This document shows positions 8,759 to 17,862 of a stretch of 64,000 nucleotides of DNA, piece by piece. Under the pieces are notes generated by a model. The model worked only from the letters and a program-made list of their open reading frames with translations. It was not told the origin of the DNA and searched no databases. The stretch spans positions 930,001 to 994,000 of the forward strand of contig OY970165.1 in NCBI GenBank assembly GCA_963706605.1. The letters are read 5' to 3'. The DNA is from VRUE01 sp963706605. Its GTDB lineage: Bacteria > Actinomycetota > Thermoleophilia > Solirubrobacterales > 70-9. How positions within the stretch are numbered: position 1 is the first letter of the stretch; the number at the start of each line of letters is the position of its first letter. Both the position numbers and the translations under genes were made by a program.

Positions 8759-9685
8759 ATGCGACCGGCCATATACATCCCAACCTTCAACGGCCGCGAG
8801 CGGCTGGCGAAAGCGCTGCACAGCCTGCGCGGGCAGACGCGCCCGGCCGACGTGGTCGTCGTCGACAACGGCTCCTCCGACGGGACCGCGGAGCTGGTCC
8901 GCGATGAGTTCCCGGAGGTCGCGCTGCTGGAGCTCGGGCGGAACTTCGGCTTCGGCCGGGCGATCAACCGCGCGGTCGAGCAACGCCCCGCCGACCCGGT
9001 GATCCTGGTCAACAACGACGTCGTCTGCGAGACACGGTTCGTCGAGGCGCTGCTCGACGCCGCGGGGGGAGCCGAGTGCGTGGCCGGGGTCCTCGTCCAG
9101 GAAGCAAAGCCGACGCTGATCGACTCCGCCGGCATCATCGCCGACCCCACCATGATGGGCTTCGACTACCTGCACGGCAGGCCGTTGGAGACGGCGCTGC
9201 AGGCGCCATCACCGCTCGGGCCGACGGGGGGCGCCGCCCTCTACAGCCTCGACGCCTTCCGCGCCACCGACGGCTTCGACGAGCGCATCTTCCTCTACTA
9301 CGAGGACCTCGACCTGGCGCTGCGACTACACGCCGCCGGCGCCCGCTGCCGCCTCGCCGGCGAGGCGCGCGCCCTGCACGCCTACTCGGCCAGCCTCGGG
9401 GCGGGGAGCGGCGACAAGTACGCCCGCACTGGCTGGAGCCGCGGCTACATGCTGCGTCGCTACGGCGTGATGTCGCATCCGAACCTGGCCCTGCGGGTGG
9501 TCGCCGCCGAGGCGACGATCTGCTTCGGACAGGCGGTGGCGGACCGCACCGTCAAGGGAATCGGCGGCCGCCTGCGCGGCTGGCACGACGGCGGCGGCCT
9601 CAAACGGCGCGAGATCGACGAGGGGACGCTGCCCGTCATCACGCTGCGCCAATCGCTGGGGCTGCGACTGAAGCGACGCTGGTAA
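8759..9685 (+). CDS. Family 2 glycosyltransferase
   Basis: A 308-residue GT-A enzyme of the rhamnosyltransferase-like subgroup. It has IPTFNGRERL at the N-terminus, VVDNGSSDGT for nucleotide binding, LGRNFGFGRAINRAVE, LVNNDV as the metal-binding element, and YYEDLDLALRLHAAG in the acceptor region. The ATG at 8759 is chosen because the family begins at this point. The gene is divergent from rfbA and its stop abuts the stop of the next, convergent glycosyltransferase with no gap. Confidence 0.88.
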   Translation: MRPAIYIPTFNGRERLAKALHSLRGQTRPADVVVVDNGSSDGTAELVRDEFPEVALLELGRNFGFGRAINRAVEQRPADPVILVNNDVVCETRFVEALLDAAGGAECVAGVLVQEAKPTLIDSAGIIADPTMMGFDYLHGRPLETALQAPSPLGPTGGAALYSLDAFRATDGFDERIFLYYEDLDLALRLHAAGARCRLAGEARALHAYSASLGAGSGDKYARTGWSRGYMLRRYGVMSHPNLALRVVAAEATICFGQAVADRTVKGIGGRLRGWHDGGGLKRREIDEGTLPVITLRQSLGLRLKRRW

Positions 9686-10660
9686 TCAGGAGTCGTCCGC
9701 GCGGGCGCCGAGCCAGCGACGGGCCTGCGTGGGGTCGCCGTCCGCGCGCAGGCGACGACGCTCTCGAAGCAACCGGCCGAGCCACGGCAGCACGGCGAGC
9801 TTGCCGCCCAGGGTGGCGCAGAAGCGGCGCTCACGCACGGCGCGCAACAGCGAGCCGGCCTCGACCGCGAGGATCCTGGGAATGCGGCTCGCCGGCATGA
9901 ATTTGATCTGGGTGGCGAGGCGGTTGCGGCCGACCAGCCTCGCGTTTTCGGCGCTCGGGCGCTCGAACCCGGACGCCCAGGAGGCATTGCCGACGTGCCA
10001 GACCACCGCCTCCGGCACGTACTCGAAGCGCCAGCCGGCGATCCTGGCGCGGACGTTGAGGTCGACGTCCTCGTAGAAGGCGAAGTAGCTCTCGTCATAG
10101 CCGCCCACGTCGGTGAAAAGCTCGCGCCGCAGCAGGCAGGCGGCGCCGCAAACCCCGAACACCTCCCGCGGCGCCAGGTGGGTCGGGGGCTGCGCCTCCC
10201 CCGCCCCCTGCTCGAGGGCCCGGCCGTCCTTGGTCAACGCCTGGCCGGCGCTGTAGATGTGAGCTGCCTCGACTGAACGGCTCTCGGCCGAGCCCCGCTC
10301 CAGCTGGAGTATGCGCGGCTGCACGCCTCCCAGCGTCGGATCGGCAACAAGGGCGTCGAGCAACCCTCCCAGGCAGCCCGGCTCGAGCCGGGTGTCGGCG
10401 TTCAGCACCAGGATCGCCGCCGCGCTCGTTCTGCTCACGCCGAGGTTGACCGCGGCGGCGAAGCCGGTATTTCTTCCCTGCAGCACGGACGGGATCTGCT
10501 CGCGGCGCAGGTAGTCCACCGACGCGTCGGTGGAGCCGTTGTCGACAACCATCAGCTCCACGGCTACATCTTGGTCCCGCAGCGATCGCAGGCAATCGAC
10601 CAGCAGCTCCAGCGTGTTCCAGCTGGGGATCACGACGGCGACAGAACGAGACTCGTCCAT
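9686..10660 (-). CDS. Family 2 glycosyltransferase (WbbL-like)
   Basis: The start at 10660 gives a 324-residue protein beginning MDESRSVAVVIPSWN; the open frame extends further upstream but the family fold begins here. Motifs are VVDNGSTDAS, GRNTGFAAAVNLG, LNADTRLEPG (metal site), FGVCGAACLLRRELF and FYEDVDLNVRARIAG. This is the same subgroup as the convergent neighbour, suggesting the two add sugars to one glycan. The donor is not determinable; dTDP-rhamnose is a reasonable guess from context. Confidence 0.88.
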   Translation of the reverse strand: MDESRSVAVVIPSWNTLELLVDCLRSLRDQDVAVELMVVDNGSTDASVDYLRREQIPSVLQGRNTGFAAAVNLGVSRTSAAAILVLNADTRLEPGCLGGLLDALVADPTLGGVQPRILQLERGSAESRSVEAAHIYSAGQALTKDGRALEQGAGEAQPPTHLAPREVFGVCGAACLLRRELFTDVGGYDESYFAFYEDVDLNVRARIAGWRFEYVPEAVVWHVGNASWASGFERPSAENARLVGRNRLATQIKFMPASRIPRILAVEAGSLLRAVRERRFCATLGGKLAVLPWLGRLLRERRRLRADGDPTQARRWLGARADDS

Positions 10661-10789
10661 CCTTTTGCGGCTCACCGGCGACGACGCCGATCCAGTCGCG
10701 GGGAATCTCGTCAAGCGCAAGGCAAGCATCCTAGAAGCTTCACCGGCTCAGACAGGCGAGCGTCGATCCGCCGGAGTAGCCTGCCGGGG

Positions 10790-11698
10790 ATGAGCGAGCT
10801 CGCGAGCCAGGAGAAGCCGCAGGCGACCCCGACCGAGGCCCCTCCCGTCTACTTCGACGCCCGCCGTGAGTTGGCCGCGCACTTCCTCTCGGGCGAGGGC
10901 CTGGAGATCGGCCCACTGCACCAGCCGTTGCAGCTGCCCCCGCAGGCGGTGGCTCGCTACGTCGACCGGATGCAGATCGACGACCTGCGCCGCGAGTACC
11001 CCGAGTTGGAGGAGTGGGATCTGACGCCCGTCGACGTCGTCGACGACGGCGAGAAGCTGGCCACGATCGCGGAGGCGTCACAGGACTTCATCGTCGCCAA
11101 CCATTTCCTCGAGCACTGTGAGGACCCGATCGGCACGATCGAGACGCACCTCGGAAAACTGAAGCCCGGGGGCGTTCTCTTCTACGCGGTGCCGGACAAG
11201 CGATACACCTTCGACCATCTCCGGCAGCCGACCCCGATCGAGCACATGATCGCCGACCACGAGCAGGGCCCGGAGCGCTCACGGAGCGAGCACTACCGCG
11301 AGTGGGCGCGGTTCGTCACCGATCAGGCCTCTCCCGCCGTCGGGACGGCGGCGCAGGCACGCTCGGATGAGTGGGTGGAGGACAAGGCACGCGAGCTCGA
11401 AGAGGCCGCCTACTCGATCCACATGCACGTCTGGACCCAGGCCGAGTTCCTGCGGCTGATCCTCCACTGCCGCGAGCGCTTCGACGAAGGCTTCGACATC
11501 GAAGGGTCGGCGCGTCAGATGATCGAGTTCATGGTGGTCCTGCGCAAGCGTGGGGCCTTTCCCGAGCTGCCCGCCCCCGACCCCCCTGAGCGACTCGATC
11601 CGGAGGAGATCGCGGCCCGCAACCGCTGGAGCGCGCGGGCGAGGCGCGCCGTCTCCGCGGCGAGACGCGAGCTCCGCGCGACCGAGGGACAGCCGTAG
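10790..11698 (+). CDS. SAM-dependent methyltransferase (class I)
   Basis: A 302-residue protein starting at MSELASQEKPQ. EIGPLHQPL resembles the SAM-binding motif of a branch of methyltransferases in surface-glycan loci. VANHFLEHCEDPIGTIETHLGKLKPGG is the motif IV/post-IV region typical of Methyltransf_11 proteins (a fragment is shown; core residues are HFLEHCEDP). The C-terminal ~60 residues are Arg/Ala rich. It probably methylates a sugar or the growing glycan (inference). It stands alone between a divergent glycosyltransferase and the ABC exporter genes. Confidence 0.8.
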   Translation: MSELASQEKPQATPTEAPPVYFDARRELAAHFLSGEGLEIGPLHQPLQLPPQAVARYVDRMQIDDLRREYPELEEWDLTPVDVVDDGEKLATIAEASQDFIVANHFLEHCEDPIGTIETHLGKLKPGGVLFYAVPDKRYTFDHLRQPTPIEHMIADHEQGPERSRSEHYREWARFVTDQASPAVGTAAQARSDEWVEDKARELEEAAYSIHMHVWTQAEFLRLILHCRERFDEGFDIEGSARQMIEFMVVLRKRGAFPELPAPDPPERLDPEEIAARNRWSARARRAVSAARRELRATEGQP

Positions 11699-11778
11699 CC
11701 CCGCCGCGCTAGCGTTCCTCGCCGCTCACAGCGCGCGAATCGCCATGCCCGCCGGCAACTTCCGGCCCGCCCCGCCAA

Positions 11779-13056
11779 ATGCCCGCCGACAACCCCATCG
11801 CCAGCACTCCGCACGTGGACCGGCCGCGTGCGCCCGGACCCGATGCCCCGCTGGCGATCGAGGCGCGCGGGCTGAAGAAGGCCTTCCGCATCCCCACGCA
11901 CCGGGTCGACTCGTTCAAAGAGCGGATCGTCCGCCCGTTCTCCGCCCGCGACTACCGTGAGCTGCGCGCCCTCGACGGCATCTCCTTCGAGGTCCGCAAG
12001 GGCGAGTTCTTCGGCATCGTCGGCCGCAACGGCTCCGGCAAGAGCACCCTGCTGAAGCTGCTGGCGAGCATCTACCGGGCGGACGCCGGCACGATCCGCA
12101 TGGCCGGTCGGTTGGCTCCCTTCATCGAGCTCGGGGTCGGGTTCAACGCCGAGCTGACCGGCCGCGAGAACGTCCTCCTCAACGGGGTGATGATGGGGCT
12201 CACCCCGGCCGAGACGCGCGACCGCCTCGACGCGGTGCTGGCCTTCGCGGAGCTGGAGGACTTCATCGACCTGAAGCTGAAGAACTACTCGTCGGGGATG
12301 CTGGTCCGCCTCGCCTTCTCGGTGATGCTGGAGGCCGATGCCGACGTCCTCCTGATCGACGAGGTACTGGCGGTCGGCGACGCCGCCTTCCAGCAGAAGT
12401 GCGCCGACGCCTTCCGCGAGATGAAAGCCGCGGGCAAGACGATCGTGCTGGTGACGCACGAGATGTCCACCGTCGAGGAGTACTGCCACCGGGCGATGCT
12501 GATCGACGACGGGCACATCCAGCACATCGGTGAGCCGGCCGAGGTCGGGCGGCGTTACCTGCGGATGAACTTCGAACGCGACAGCGGCCGCAGCGCCGGC
12601 CCCGACGCGGAGGGTGGCAACGAGGTGCGGCTGCTCGACGCTTGGATCGAGGGGCCCGACGGTGAGCATCTGGCAAACGTCGAGCACGGGCGAGAGATCG
12701 AGCTGCGGGTCGAGCTGGAAGCGCGGCGGGAAATGCCCGGCCTCGGCGTCGGGTTCATCATCGCCAACGCCGACGGGATCGGCGTCTTCGAGTTCGGGAC
12801 GACGACGGGCGGCGAGGACGACGACAGTCCGCTCCGGGAGGGTCAACGGGTCAAGGTGAGCGCCAGACTGGAGAACCCGCTCGCCCCCGGCCGCTACTAC
12901 ATCCATTGCGGCGTCTCCCGCCCGCATACCGCCGACTCCCTTCTCTACGTGCACAACTGCGTCGACTTCGTCGTCTTCGGCGGCCACGCTCAGGGAATCG
13001 TCGCCCTCGAGCATCGGATCGACGCCGTGGTCGAGGAAGGCCCCAAGGCCCAGTGA
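11779..13056 (+). CDS. Polysaccharide ABC transporter ATP-binding protein (Wzt-like, with C-terminal glycan-binding domain)
   Basis: A 425-residue ATPase that would energise export of a lipid-linked glycan across the membrane. The nucleotide-binding domain (~25-265) shows Walker A GRNGSGKST, signature YSSGMLVRLAFS, Walker B VLLIDEVLAVGD and switch VTHEM. Residues ~285-420 form an extra beta-rich domain (GFIIANADGIGVFEFGT) like the Wzt C-terminal domain that recognises the glycan end in O9a-type systems. Its stop overlaps the permease start as GTGA, so the two are translationally coupled. Confidence 0.92.
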   Translation: MPADNPIASTPHVDRPRAPGPDAPLAIEARGLKKAFRIPTHRVDSFKERIVRPFSARDYRELRALDGISFEVRKGEFFGIVGRNGSGKSTLLKLLASIYRADAGTIRMAGRLAPFIELGVGFNAELTGRENVLLNGVMMGLTPAETRDRLDAVLAFAELEDFIDLKLKNYSSGMLVRLAFSVMLEADADVLLIDEVLAVGDAAFQQKCADAFREMKAAGKTIVLVTHEMSTVEEYCHRAMLIDDGHIQHIGEPAEVGRRYLRMNFERDSGRSAGPDAEGGNEVRLLDAWIEGPDGEHLANVEHGREIELRVELEARREMPGLGVGFIIANADGIGVFEFGTTTGGEDDDSPLREGQRVKVSARLENPLAPGRYYIHCGVSRPHTADSLLYVHNCVDFVVFGGHAQGIVALEHRIDAVVEEGPKAQ

Positions 13057-13913
13057 GCCCGAACGGCAACACCTCGGAGCTGCGCGAGGTCCACGGGCCC
13101 TCGGCGCTCGGCGGCGGGCCGCGGCGCTTCTTCGATCTCCTGATGCTGATGTCGGTAACCGAGTTCAAGCGCGCCTACTTCGGCACGGTGCTCGGCTACC
13201 TCTGGTCGCTGGTGCGGCCGCTGATGCTGTTCGGTGTTCTGCTCTTCGTCTTCACCCAGGTCTTCAGGCTTGGCAGTGGGCTTCACAACTATCCAGTGCT
13301 GCTGCTGCTGGGCATCGTCCAGTACACCTTCTTCCAGGAAGCGACGCAGAACGCGGTCACCTCGGTCGTCGCCCAGGAGGGCGTCGTCCGCAAGACCCAG
13401 TTCCCCCGCCTCGTGATCCCGCTAGCCACGGTGCTGACGGCGCTGTTCAACTTCTTCCTCAACCTGATCATCGTCTTCGCCTTCATCCTCGCTTGGGGAG
13501 TCGACCCGACCTGGACCTGGCTGCTCTTCCCGCTGGCGCTGACCGCGACGTTCGTGCTCACCGCGGCGACGAGCACGATGCTCTCGGTGCTCTACGTCCG
13601 CTTCCGCGACGTCGCGATCATCTGGACCGTCTTCGCGCAGATGCTGTTCTACGCGACGCCGATCCTCTACCCGCTCGGCAAAAACGGGCTGGACAACCCC
13701 TCGATCGAACGCCTGCTGATGATCAATCCGCTGGCGGTGATCTTCGAGCAGGTTCGCGTCTGGATCCTCGCGGAACCGGAAGCCCCGACCGCGGTCGAGG
13801 CCGCCGGCGGCGCGCTTCACCTGTTGCCCGCGGCGGCGATCTTCCTTGCCGTCTGCGCCCTCGCCGCCTGGTTCTTCAACCGCGAGGCGCCGAGGATCGC
13901 CGAGGACCTCTAG
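13053..13913 (+). CDS. Polysaccharide ABC transporter permease (Wzm/TagG-like)
   Basis: A 286-residue ABC-2 permease starting at GTG 13053, overlapping the ATPase stop. The N-terminal amphipathic segment has RAYFGTVLGYLWSLVRPL, the hallmark of Wzm/TagG permeases. Six hydrophobic spans follow, and the conserved ATPILYPL and MINPLAVIFEQVR are near the C-terminus. It should form the exporter channel with the preceding ATPase. An in-frame start upstream lies inside the ATPase gene and is rejected. Confidence 0.93.
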   Translation: MSPNGNTSELREVHGPSALGGGPRRFFDLLMLMSVTEFKRAYFGTVLGYLWSLVRPLMLFGVLLFVFTQVFRLGSGLHNYPVLLLLGIVQYTFFQEATQNAVTSVVAQEGVVRKTQFPRLVIPLATVLTALFNFFLNLIIVFAFILAWGVDPTWTWLLFPLALTATFVLTAATSTMLSVLYVRFRDVAIIWTVFAQMLFYATPILYPLGKNGLDNPSIERLLMINPLAVIFEQVRVWILAEPEAPTAVEAAGGALHLLPAAAIFLAVCALAAWFFNREAPRIAEDL

Positions 13914-13915
13914 CG

Positions 13916-15007
13916 GTGAGTCGCCTGCTGATCACCGGCGGCGCCGGCTTCGTCGGCTCCAACCTCGCCGTCTCACTCGCGGCCAGGCACCCCGATTGGG
14001 AGATCCTGGCGCTGGACAATCTCTACCGGCGCGGCTCGGAGCTGAACCTGCCGCGGCTGGAGCAGGCCGGGGTCGAGTTCGTCAAGGGCGACGTGCGCGA
14101 GCCCGACGATCTCGGCCGGCTGCCCGAGCTGACGGCGCTGATCGAGTGCTCCGCCGAGCCCTCGGTGATGAGCGGCGTCGACGGCGACACCTCCTACCTC
14201 GTCCACACCAACCTGACCGGTGCCTACAACTGCCTCGAGCTGGCGCGGCGGACGGACGCCTTCGTGGTCTTCCTCTCGACCAGCCGCGTCTACCCGGTCA
14301 AGCCGCAGCTCTCGCTGGTGCTGGAGGAGGCGCCGACGCGCTTCGAGCTGGCCGAGGAGCAGCCGCTGGCCGGCGCCTCGGCGGCGGGCATCGCGGAGGA
14401 CTTCCCGCTGAAAGGCGCCCGCACCCTCTACGGCACGACCAAGCTGGCCGCCGAGCTGCTGATCGAGGAGTACCGCGCCGCGTTCGGCCTGCGGGCGGTC
14501 GTCGACCGCTGCGGCGTGATCGCCGGCCCCTGGCAGATGGGCAAGGTCGACCAGGGCGTCTTCACCCACTGGATGCTCGCCCACCATTTCGGCCGGCCGC
14601 TCACCTACATCGGCTTCGGGGGTGAGGGCAAGCAGGTCAGGGACCTGCTCCACGTCGAGGACCTGGTCGACCTGGTCGAGCGCCAGCTGCTCGGCGCCGA
14701 CAGCTGGGACGGGGTCGTCGCCAACGTCGGTGGCGGCCGCGAGCGCAGCCTCTCGCTGCTGGAGACGACCGAGATCTGCCGCCGGCTGACCGGCAACGAG
14801 GTCCCAATCGAGCCGGTCGCGGAGACGCGCGCGGGTGACGTCCCCATCTACCTCTCGGATTGCGCAAGACTCTCCGGCTTGGACGAGTGGCGCCCACGGC
14901 GCAGTGCGGAGCAGGTCCTCGCCGACATCCACCGCTGGATCGCGGCGGACGAGGAGCGGATCATGGCCGCGCTTGAAATCGACGCCCCAGGCGGGGGAAG
15001 GGAGTAG
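13916..15007 (+). CDS. NAD-dependent epimerase/dehydratase (CDP-paratose 2-epimerase-like)
   Basis: A 363-residue extended SDR, starting at GTG 13916 just after the permease stop. It has the NAD loop GGAGFVGSNLA, DNLYRRGSELNLPRL, the CSAEPSVMSG segment, and the catalytic STSRVYPV and LYGTTKLAAE (Tyr-X3-Lys). Motifs such as GEGKQVRDLLHVEDLVDL resemble CDP-paratose/tyvelose epimerases. The next gene is a related SDR, so the two probably act on one nucleotide sugar. No CDP-sugar-forming genes are visible, so the true substrate is open. Confidence 0.82.
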   Translation: MSRLLITGGAGFVGSNLAVSLAARHPDWEILALDNLYRRGSELNLPRLEQAGVEFVKGDVREPDDLGRLPELTALIECSAEPSVMSGVDGDTSYLVHTNLTGAYNCLELARRTDAFVVFLSTSRVYPVKPQLSLVLEEAPTRFELAEEQPLAGASAAGIAEDFPLKGARTLYGTTKLAAELLIEEYRAAFGLRAVVDRCGVIAGPWQMGKVDQGVFTHWMLAHHFGRPLTYIGFGGEGKQVRDLLHVEDLVDLVERQLLGADSWDGVVANVGGGRERSLSLLETTEICRRLTGNEVPIEPVAETRAGDVPIYLSDCARLSGLDEWRPRRSAEQVLADIHRWIAADEERIMAALEIDAPGGGRE

Positions 15008-15009
15008 AG

Positions 15010-16083
15010 ATGCCGGTTGCGGTGATCACGGGCTCGGGTGGGCTGATCGGATCCGAGGCGGTCGGCCACTTCGTCGGCGCCGGCTACGACGTGATCGGGA
15101 TCGAGAACGACATGCGGGCCAGCTTCTTCGGGCCGGAGGCCTCGACCGCGCACGTCACCGAGCGGCTGAAGGGCGCCCACCCCGAGTTCCGCAGCGAGGA
15201 TGCCGACATCCGCGACCGGGACGCGGTGGAGCGGATCTTCCGCGAGCGCGGCGGCGCGATCGAGCTGGTCATCCACACGGCGGCACAGCCCTCCCACGAC
15301 TGGGCGGCGAGCGACCCCCAGACCGACTTCACCGTCAACGCCAACGGCACCCTCAACCTGCTCGAGGCGACGCGGGCCCACGCCCCGGCGGCGACCTTCG
15401 TCTTCTGCTCGACCAACAAGGTCTATGGCGATACCCCCAACCGGTTGCCGCTGGAGGAGCGCGAGCTGCGGCTGGAGCTGCCCGAGTCCCACCGCTACCA
15501 CCGCGGCATCGACACCTCGATGTCGATCGACTCCTCGACCCACTCGCTGTTCGGCGTCTCCAAGGCGGCCGCCGACCTGCTCGTGCAGGAGTACGGGCGC
15601 TACTTCGAGATGCCGACCGCCTGCTTCCGCGGTGGCTGCCTGACCGGGCCGCAGCACGCCGGCGCCAAGCTGCACGGCTTCCTCGCCTACCTGATGAAGT
15701 GCACGGTCACCGGCACCCCCTACACCGTCTTCGGCTACGGCGGCAAGCAGGTTCGCGACAACATCCACAGCGCCGACCTGATCGCCGCCTTCGCCGCCTT
15801 CCACCGGGCGCCCCGCCCTGCCGCCGTCTACAACATCGGCGGCGGCCGTTTCAGCAACTGCTCGATGTTGGAGGCGATCGAGATCTGCGAGCGGATCTCC
15901 GGCCGCGAGCTGAGCTGGGAGATGGGCGCGGAGCCGCGGATCGGCGATCACCGTTGGTGGATCTCCGATCTGGTGCCGTTCGAAGCCGACTACCCGGACT
16001 GGAAGCCCCGCTACGGGGTCGAGGACATCCTGAGCGAGATGCACGAGCAGAACGTCGAGCGCTGGACCGCGTCGACGGTCTGA
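15010..16083 (+). CDS. NAD-dependent epimerase, CDP-paratose 2-epimerase-like
   Basis: A 357-residue SDR two bases after its paralogue. GSGGLIGSEA is the NAD loop, and STNKVYGDTPN, DTSMSIDSSTHSLFGVSKAA (catalytic Tyr replaced by Phe at the SDR YxxxK position: LFGVSK), FRGGCLTGPQHAGAKLHG and GGKQVRDNIHSADLI match the CDP-tyvelose/paratose 2-epimerase pattern closely. The Phe in place of the usual Tyr may be real and deserves checking. It would change the stereochemistry of a nucleotide sugar for the exported glycan. Confidence 0.85.
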   Translation: MPVAVITGSGGLIGSEAVGHFVGAGYDVIGIENDMRASFFGPEASTAHVTERLKGAHPEFRSEDADIRDRDAVERIFRERGGAIELVIHTAAQPSHDWAASDPQTDFTVNANGTLNLLEATRAHAPAATFVFCSTNKVYGDTPNRLPLEERELRLELPESHRYHRGIDTSMSIDSSTHSLFGVSKAAADLLVQEYGRYFEMPTACFRGGCLTGPQHAGAKLHGFLAYLMKCTVTGTPYTVFGYGGKQVRDNIHSADLIAAFAAFHRAPRPAAVYNIGGGRFSNCSMLEAIEICERISGRELSWEMGAEPRIGDHRWWISDLVPFEADYPDWKPRYGVEDILSEMHEQNVERWTASTV

Positions 16084-16088
16084 CGAGC

Positions 16089-17792
16089 TCAGCCCAGAGA
16101 GCAGACCGTGACACCCGCGGGCGCCTCGACCCGAAGCCGCCAGGGGCGCCCAGACCCGTCGCGGGGAATGCGGAGCAAGGCGGCGGAACCGCCCGGGACC
16201 CGGCCAAGCCCGACCGGGTACTCGCCGACGGCAAAGCGGCGCAGGCGGATACGGGCGGATCCGCCGGGCGGGACCCTGACCGACGTCTCTCCCGAGGAGA
16301 GCCGCAGGCCGGTGCTGTTTGCCCCGGCATTGCCGCGAACCCGCACGCAACCCCCCTCGAGTGCACCCACGTGCGGGGCCGACGTCTCGAGCGAGACCGG
16401 CAGCGCTTCGGCCAGGACGATGTCCGCCTGACGGCGTCCCAGCTCGGGAGCGCCGGCGAGCTCAGCCGGCGTATAGGCCGGTGAGCCGAACTGGTCGCGG
16501 ACTTCGAGGTAGGGGCCCGCGGTCACGTTGATCAGCGAGGGCGTGCCGGCGAGTTCCGGGTGCAGCCAGAAGTCCGGGGGGACGGTGCGCCGGGCGATCT
16601 CGATCGCCCCCAGGTCGGCGCGAGCAAGAGCCGTCTGTTCGTCGAGGATTTCGCCCCCTTCGAGCATGGGGACCATGTTCGAAGCCACGGCGGCAAGCGC
16701 GACGGTGCCTGCGGCGATCAGCACCGGGCGCCGGAGTCGAACCTCGGTGAGGAGATCGGCGGCAATCAGGAGGACGAAGACCCCACCCATATACAGGTAG
16801 CGACTCGCGTTCGCCTCCCTGCCGGGAATCTTGTTCAAGCCCGCGAGCAACCAGAAGGCGGCCGCTGCGACGGCGACCGGCCAGAAGCGCGACGAAAGCC
16901 TCAGCGGGGCCCGGAAGACCCTCAGCAGAGCGGGCCTGCGGGCCTGCAGATAGGCGAGCAACGCCGCCAGCACCAGCACCGCAACCAGGGTCATGTACTT
17001 GCGCGGGTCACCCGGCAGTTCTTCGGCGATCCAGGACACTCCGAGCAGCGCGCCGGTCGAGACGACGAGCCCCTCGGCGAGGAAGACCGGGGCGTGGATC
17101 GCGTTGTGAAGGGAGGCGGCGCTCTGGGCTTCGTGGCCGTATCCGAAGTACCAGATCGCGTAGAGGAACAGGGGGATCGCCGGGACGTAGGCGCGGCCCA
17201 GACCGCGCTTGCGGCGGCGCTGCAGCACGTCGACCGCAGCCCCCAGGCAAAAGGCCACCCCCAGGCTCGAGAAGCCGACCGAGAGCAGCAGCAGCACACA
17301 GGCGGAGATGTCACCGCGACGGTCTTCGCGTTCGAGCGTGAGCAGCATCGCGACGCCGGTCAGAACCGAGCCGACCAGCGATATCTCGAAGGGCCAGAGC
17401 AGAACTTCCCAGGCGGCGCCGAGGAAGAGCAGCAGCAGGGCGGCAATCAGCGCCGGCCAGGACCCGAGCCGACGCCGCACGTAGACGAAGACGAGCACCG
17501 CGACCGCGCAGAGCATCAGGGTCAGCAGCACCTGTTCGGGCAGCATCGTGCCGAGGCCGAACGTCTCGAGGAACAGCTTCTCGATCGCCACCGGGATGAG
17601 GACGATGTGCTCGTTGTGCGGGACGAGGAAGACGTCCGCCGAGTAACCACGCCGGTCGACGATGAACGCCCAGGAGTCCTGGAAGAAGGTCGTGTCCCAG
17701 GTGAGGGCGAGCATCAGCGCAGCAGAGGCCACCAGGGCAACGCCCAGCAGCAGGGTCGGAGCGCTGCCCCGGGGATCGTCGCGCCACCGCAT
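16089..17792 (-). CDS. Polytopic membrane protein, GT-C-like, paralogue family member 1
   Basis: A 567-residue protein with about ten to eleven hydrophobic spans up to residue ~370 and a C-terminal beta-rich extracytoplasmic part. Early on it has FFQDSWAFIVDRRGYSAD and PHNEHIVLIPVAIEKL, motifs shared almost unchanged with the gene at 31935-33554 and in weaker form with 26602-28353. The C-terminus ends in PPGGSARIRLRRFAVG and LLRIPRDGSGRPWRL, again shared. The layout recalls GT-C glycosyltransferases using polyprenyl-phosphate sugars, with a periplasmic acidic/His loop. No specific activity can be claimed. Confidence 0.8.
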   Translation of the reverse strand: MRWRDDPRGSAPTLLLGVALVASAALMLALTWDTTFFQDSWAFIVDRRGYSADVFLVPHNEHIVLIPVAIEKLFLETFGLGTMLPEQVLLTLMLCAVAVLVFVYVRRRLGSWPALIAALLLLFLGAAWEVLLWPFEISLVGSVLTGVAMLLTLEREDRRGDISACVLLLLSVGFSSLGVAFCLGAAVDVLQRRRKRGLGRAYVPAIPLFLYAIWYFGYGHEAQSAASLHNAIHAPVFLAEGLVVSTGALLGVSWIAEELPGDPRKYMTLVAVLVLAALLAYLQARRPALLRVFRAPLRLSSRFWPVAVAAAAFWLLAGLNKIPGREANASRYLYMGGVFVLLIAADLLTEVRLRRPVLIAAGTVALAAVASNMVPMLEGGEILDEQTALARADLGAIEIARRTVPPDFWLHPELAGTPSLINVTAGPYLEVRDQFGSPAYTPAELAGAPELGRRQADIVLAEALPVSLETSAPHVGALEGGCVRVRGNAGANSTGLRLSSGETSVRVPPGGSARIRLRRFAVGEYPVGLGRVPGGSAALLRIPRDGSGRPWRLRVEAPAGVTVCSLG

Positions 17793-17862
17793 CAGCGGGC
17801 GAGTGTATTCGAGGCTTTGGCGGCGGATTACGATCTGCAGCGGCTGGGTACACTCGCGGGCG

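Noticed and set aside
7651..9153. Longer start of rfbA at 9153
   Set aside because: The extra 142 residues lie antisense to the divergent glycosyltransferase and lack family similarity; the enzyme begins at MEPLKGLIL.
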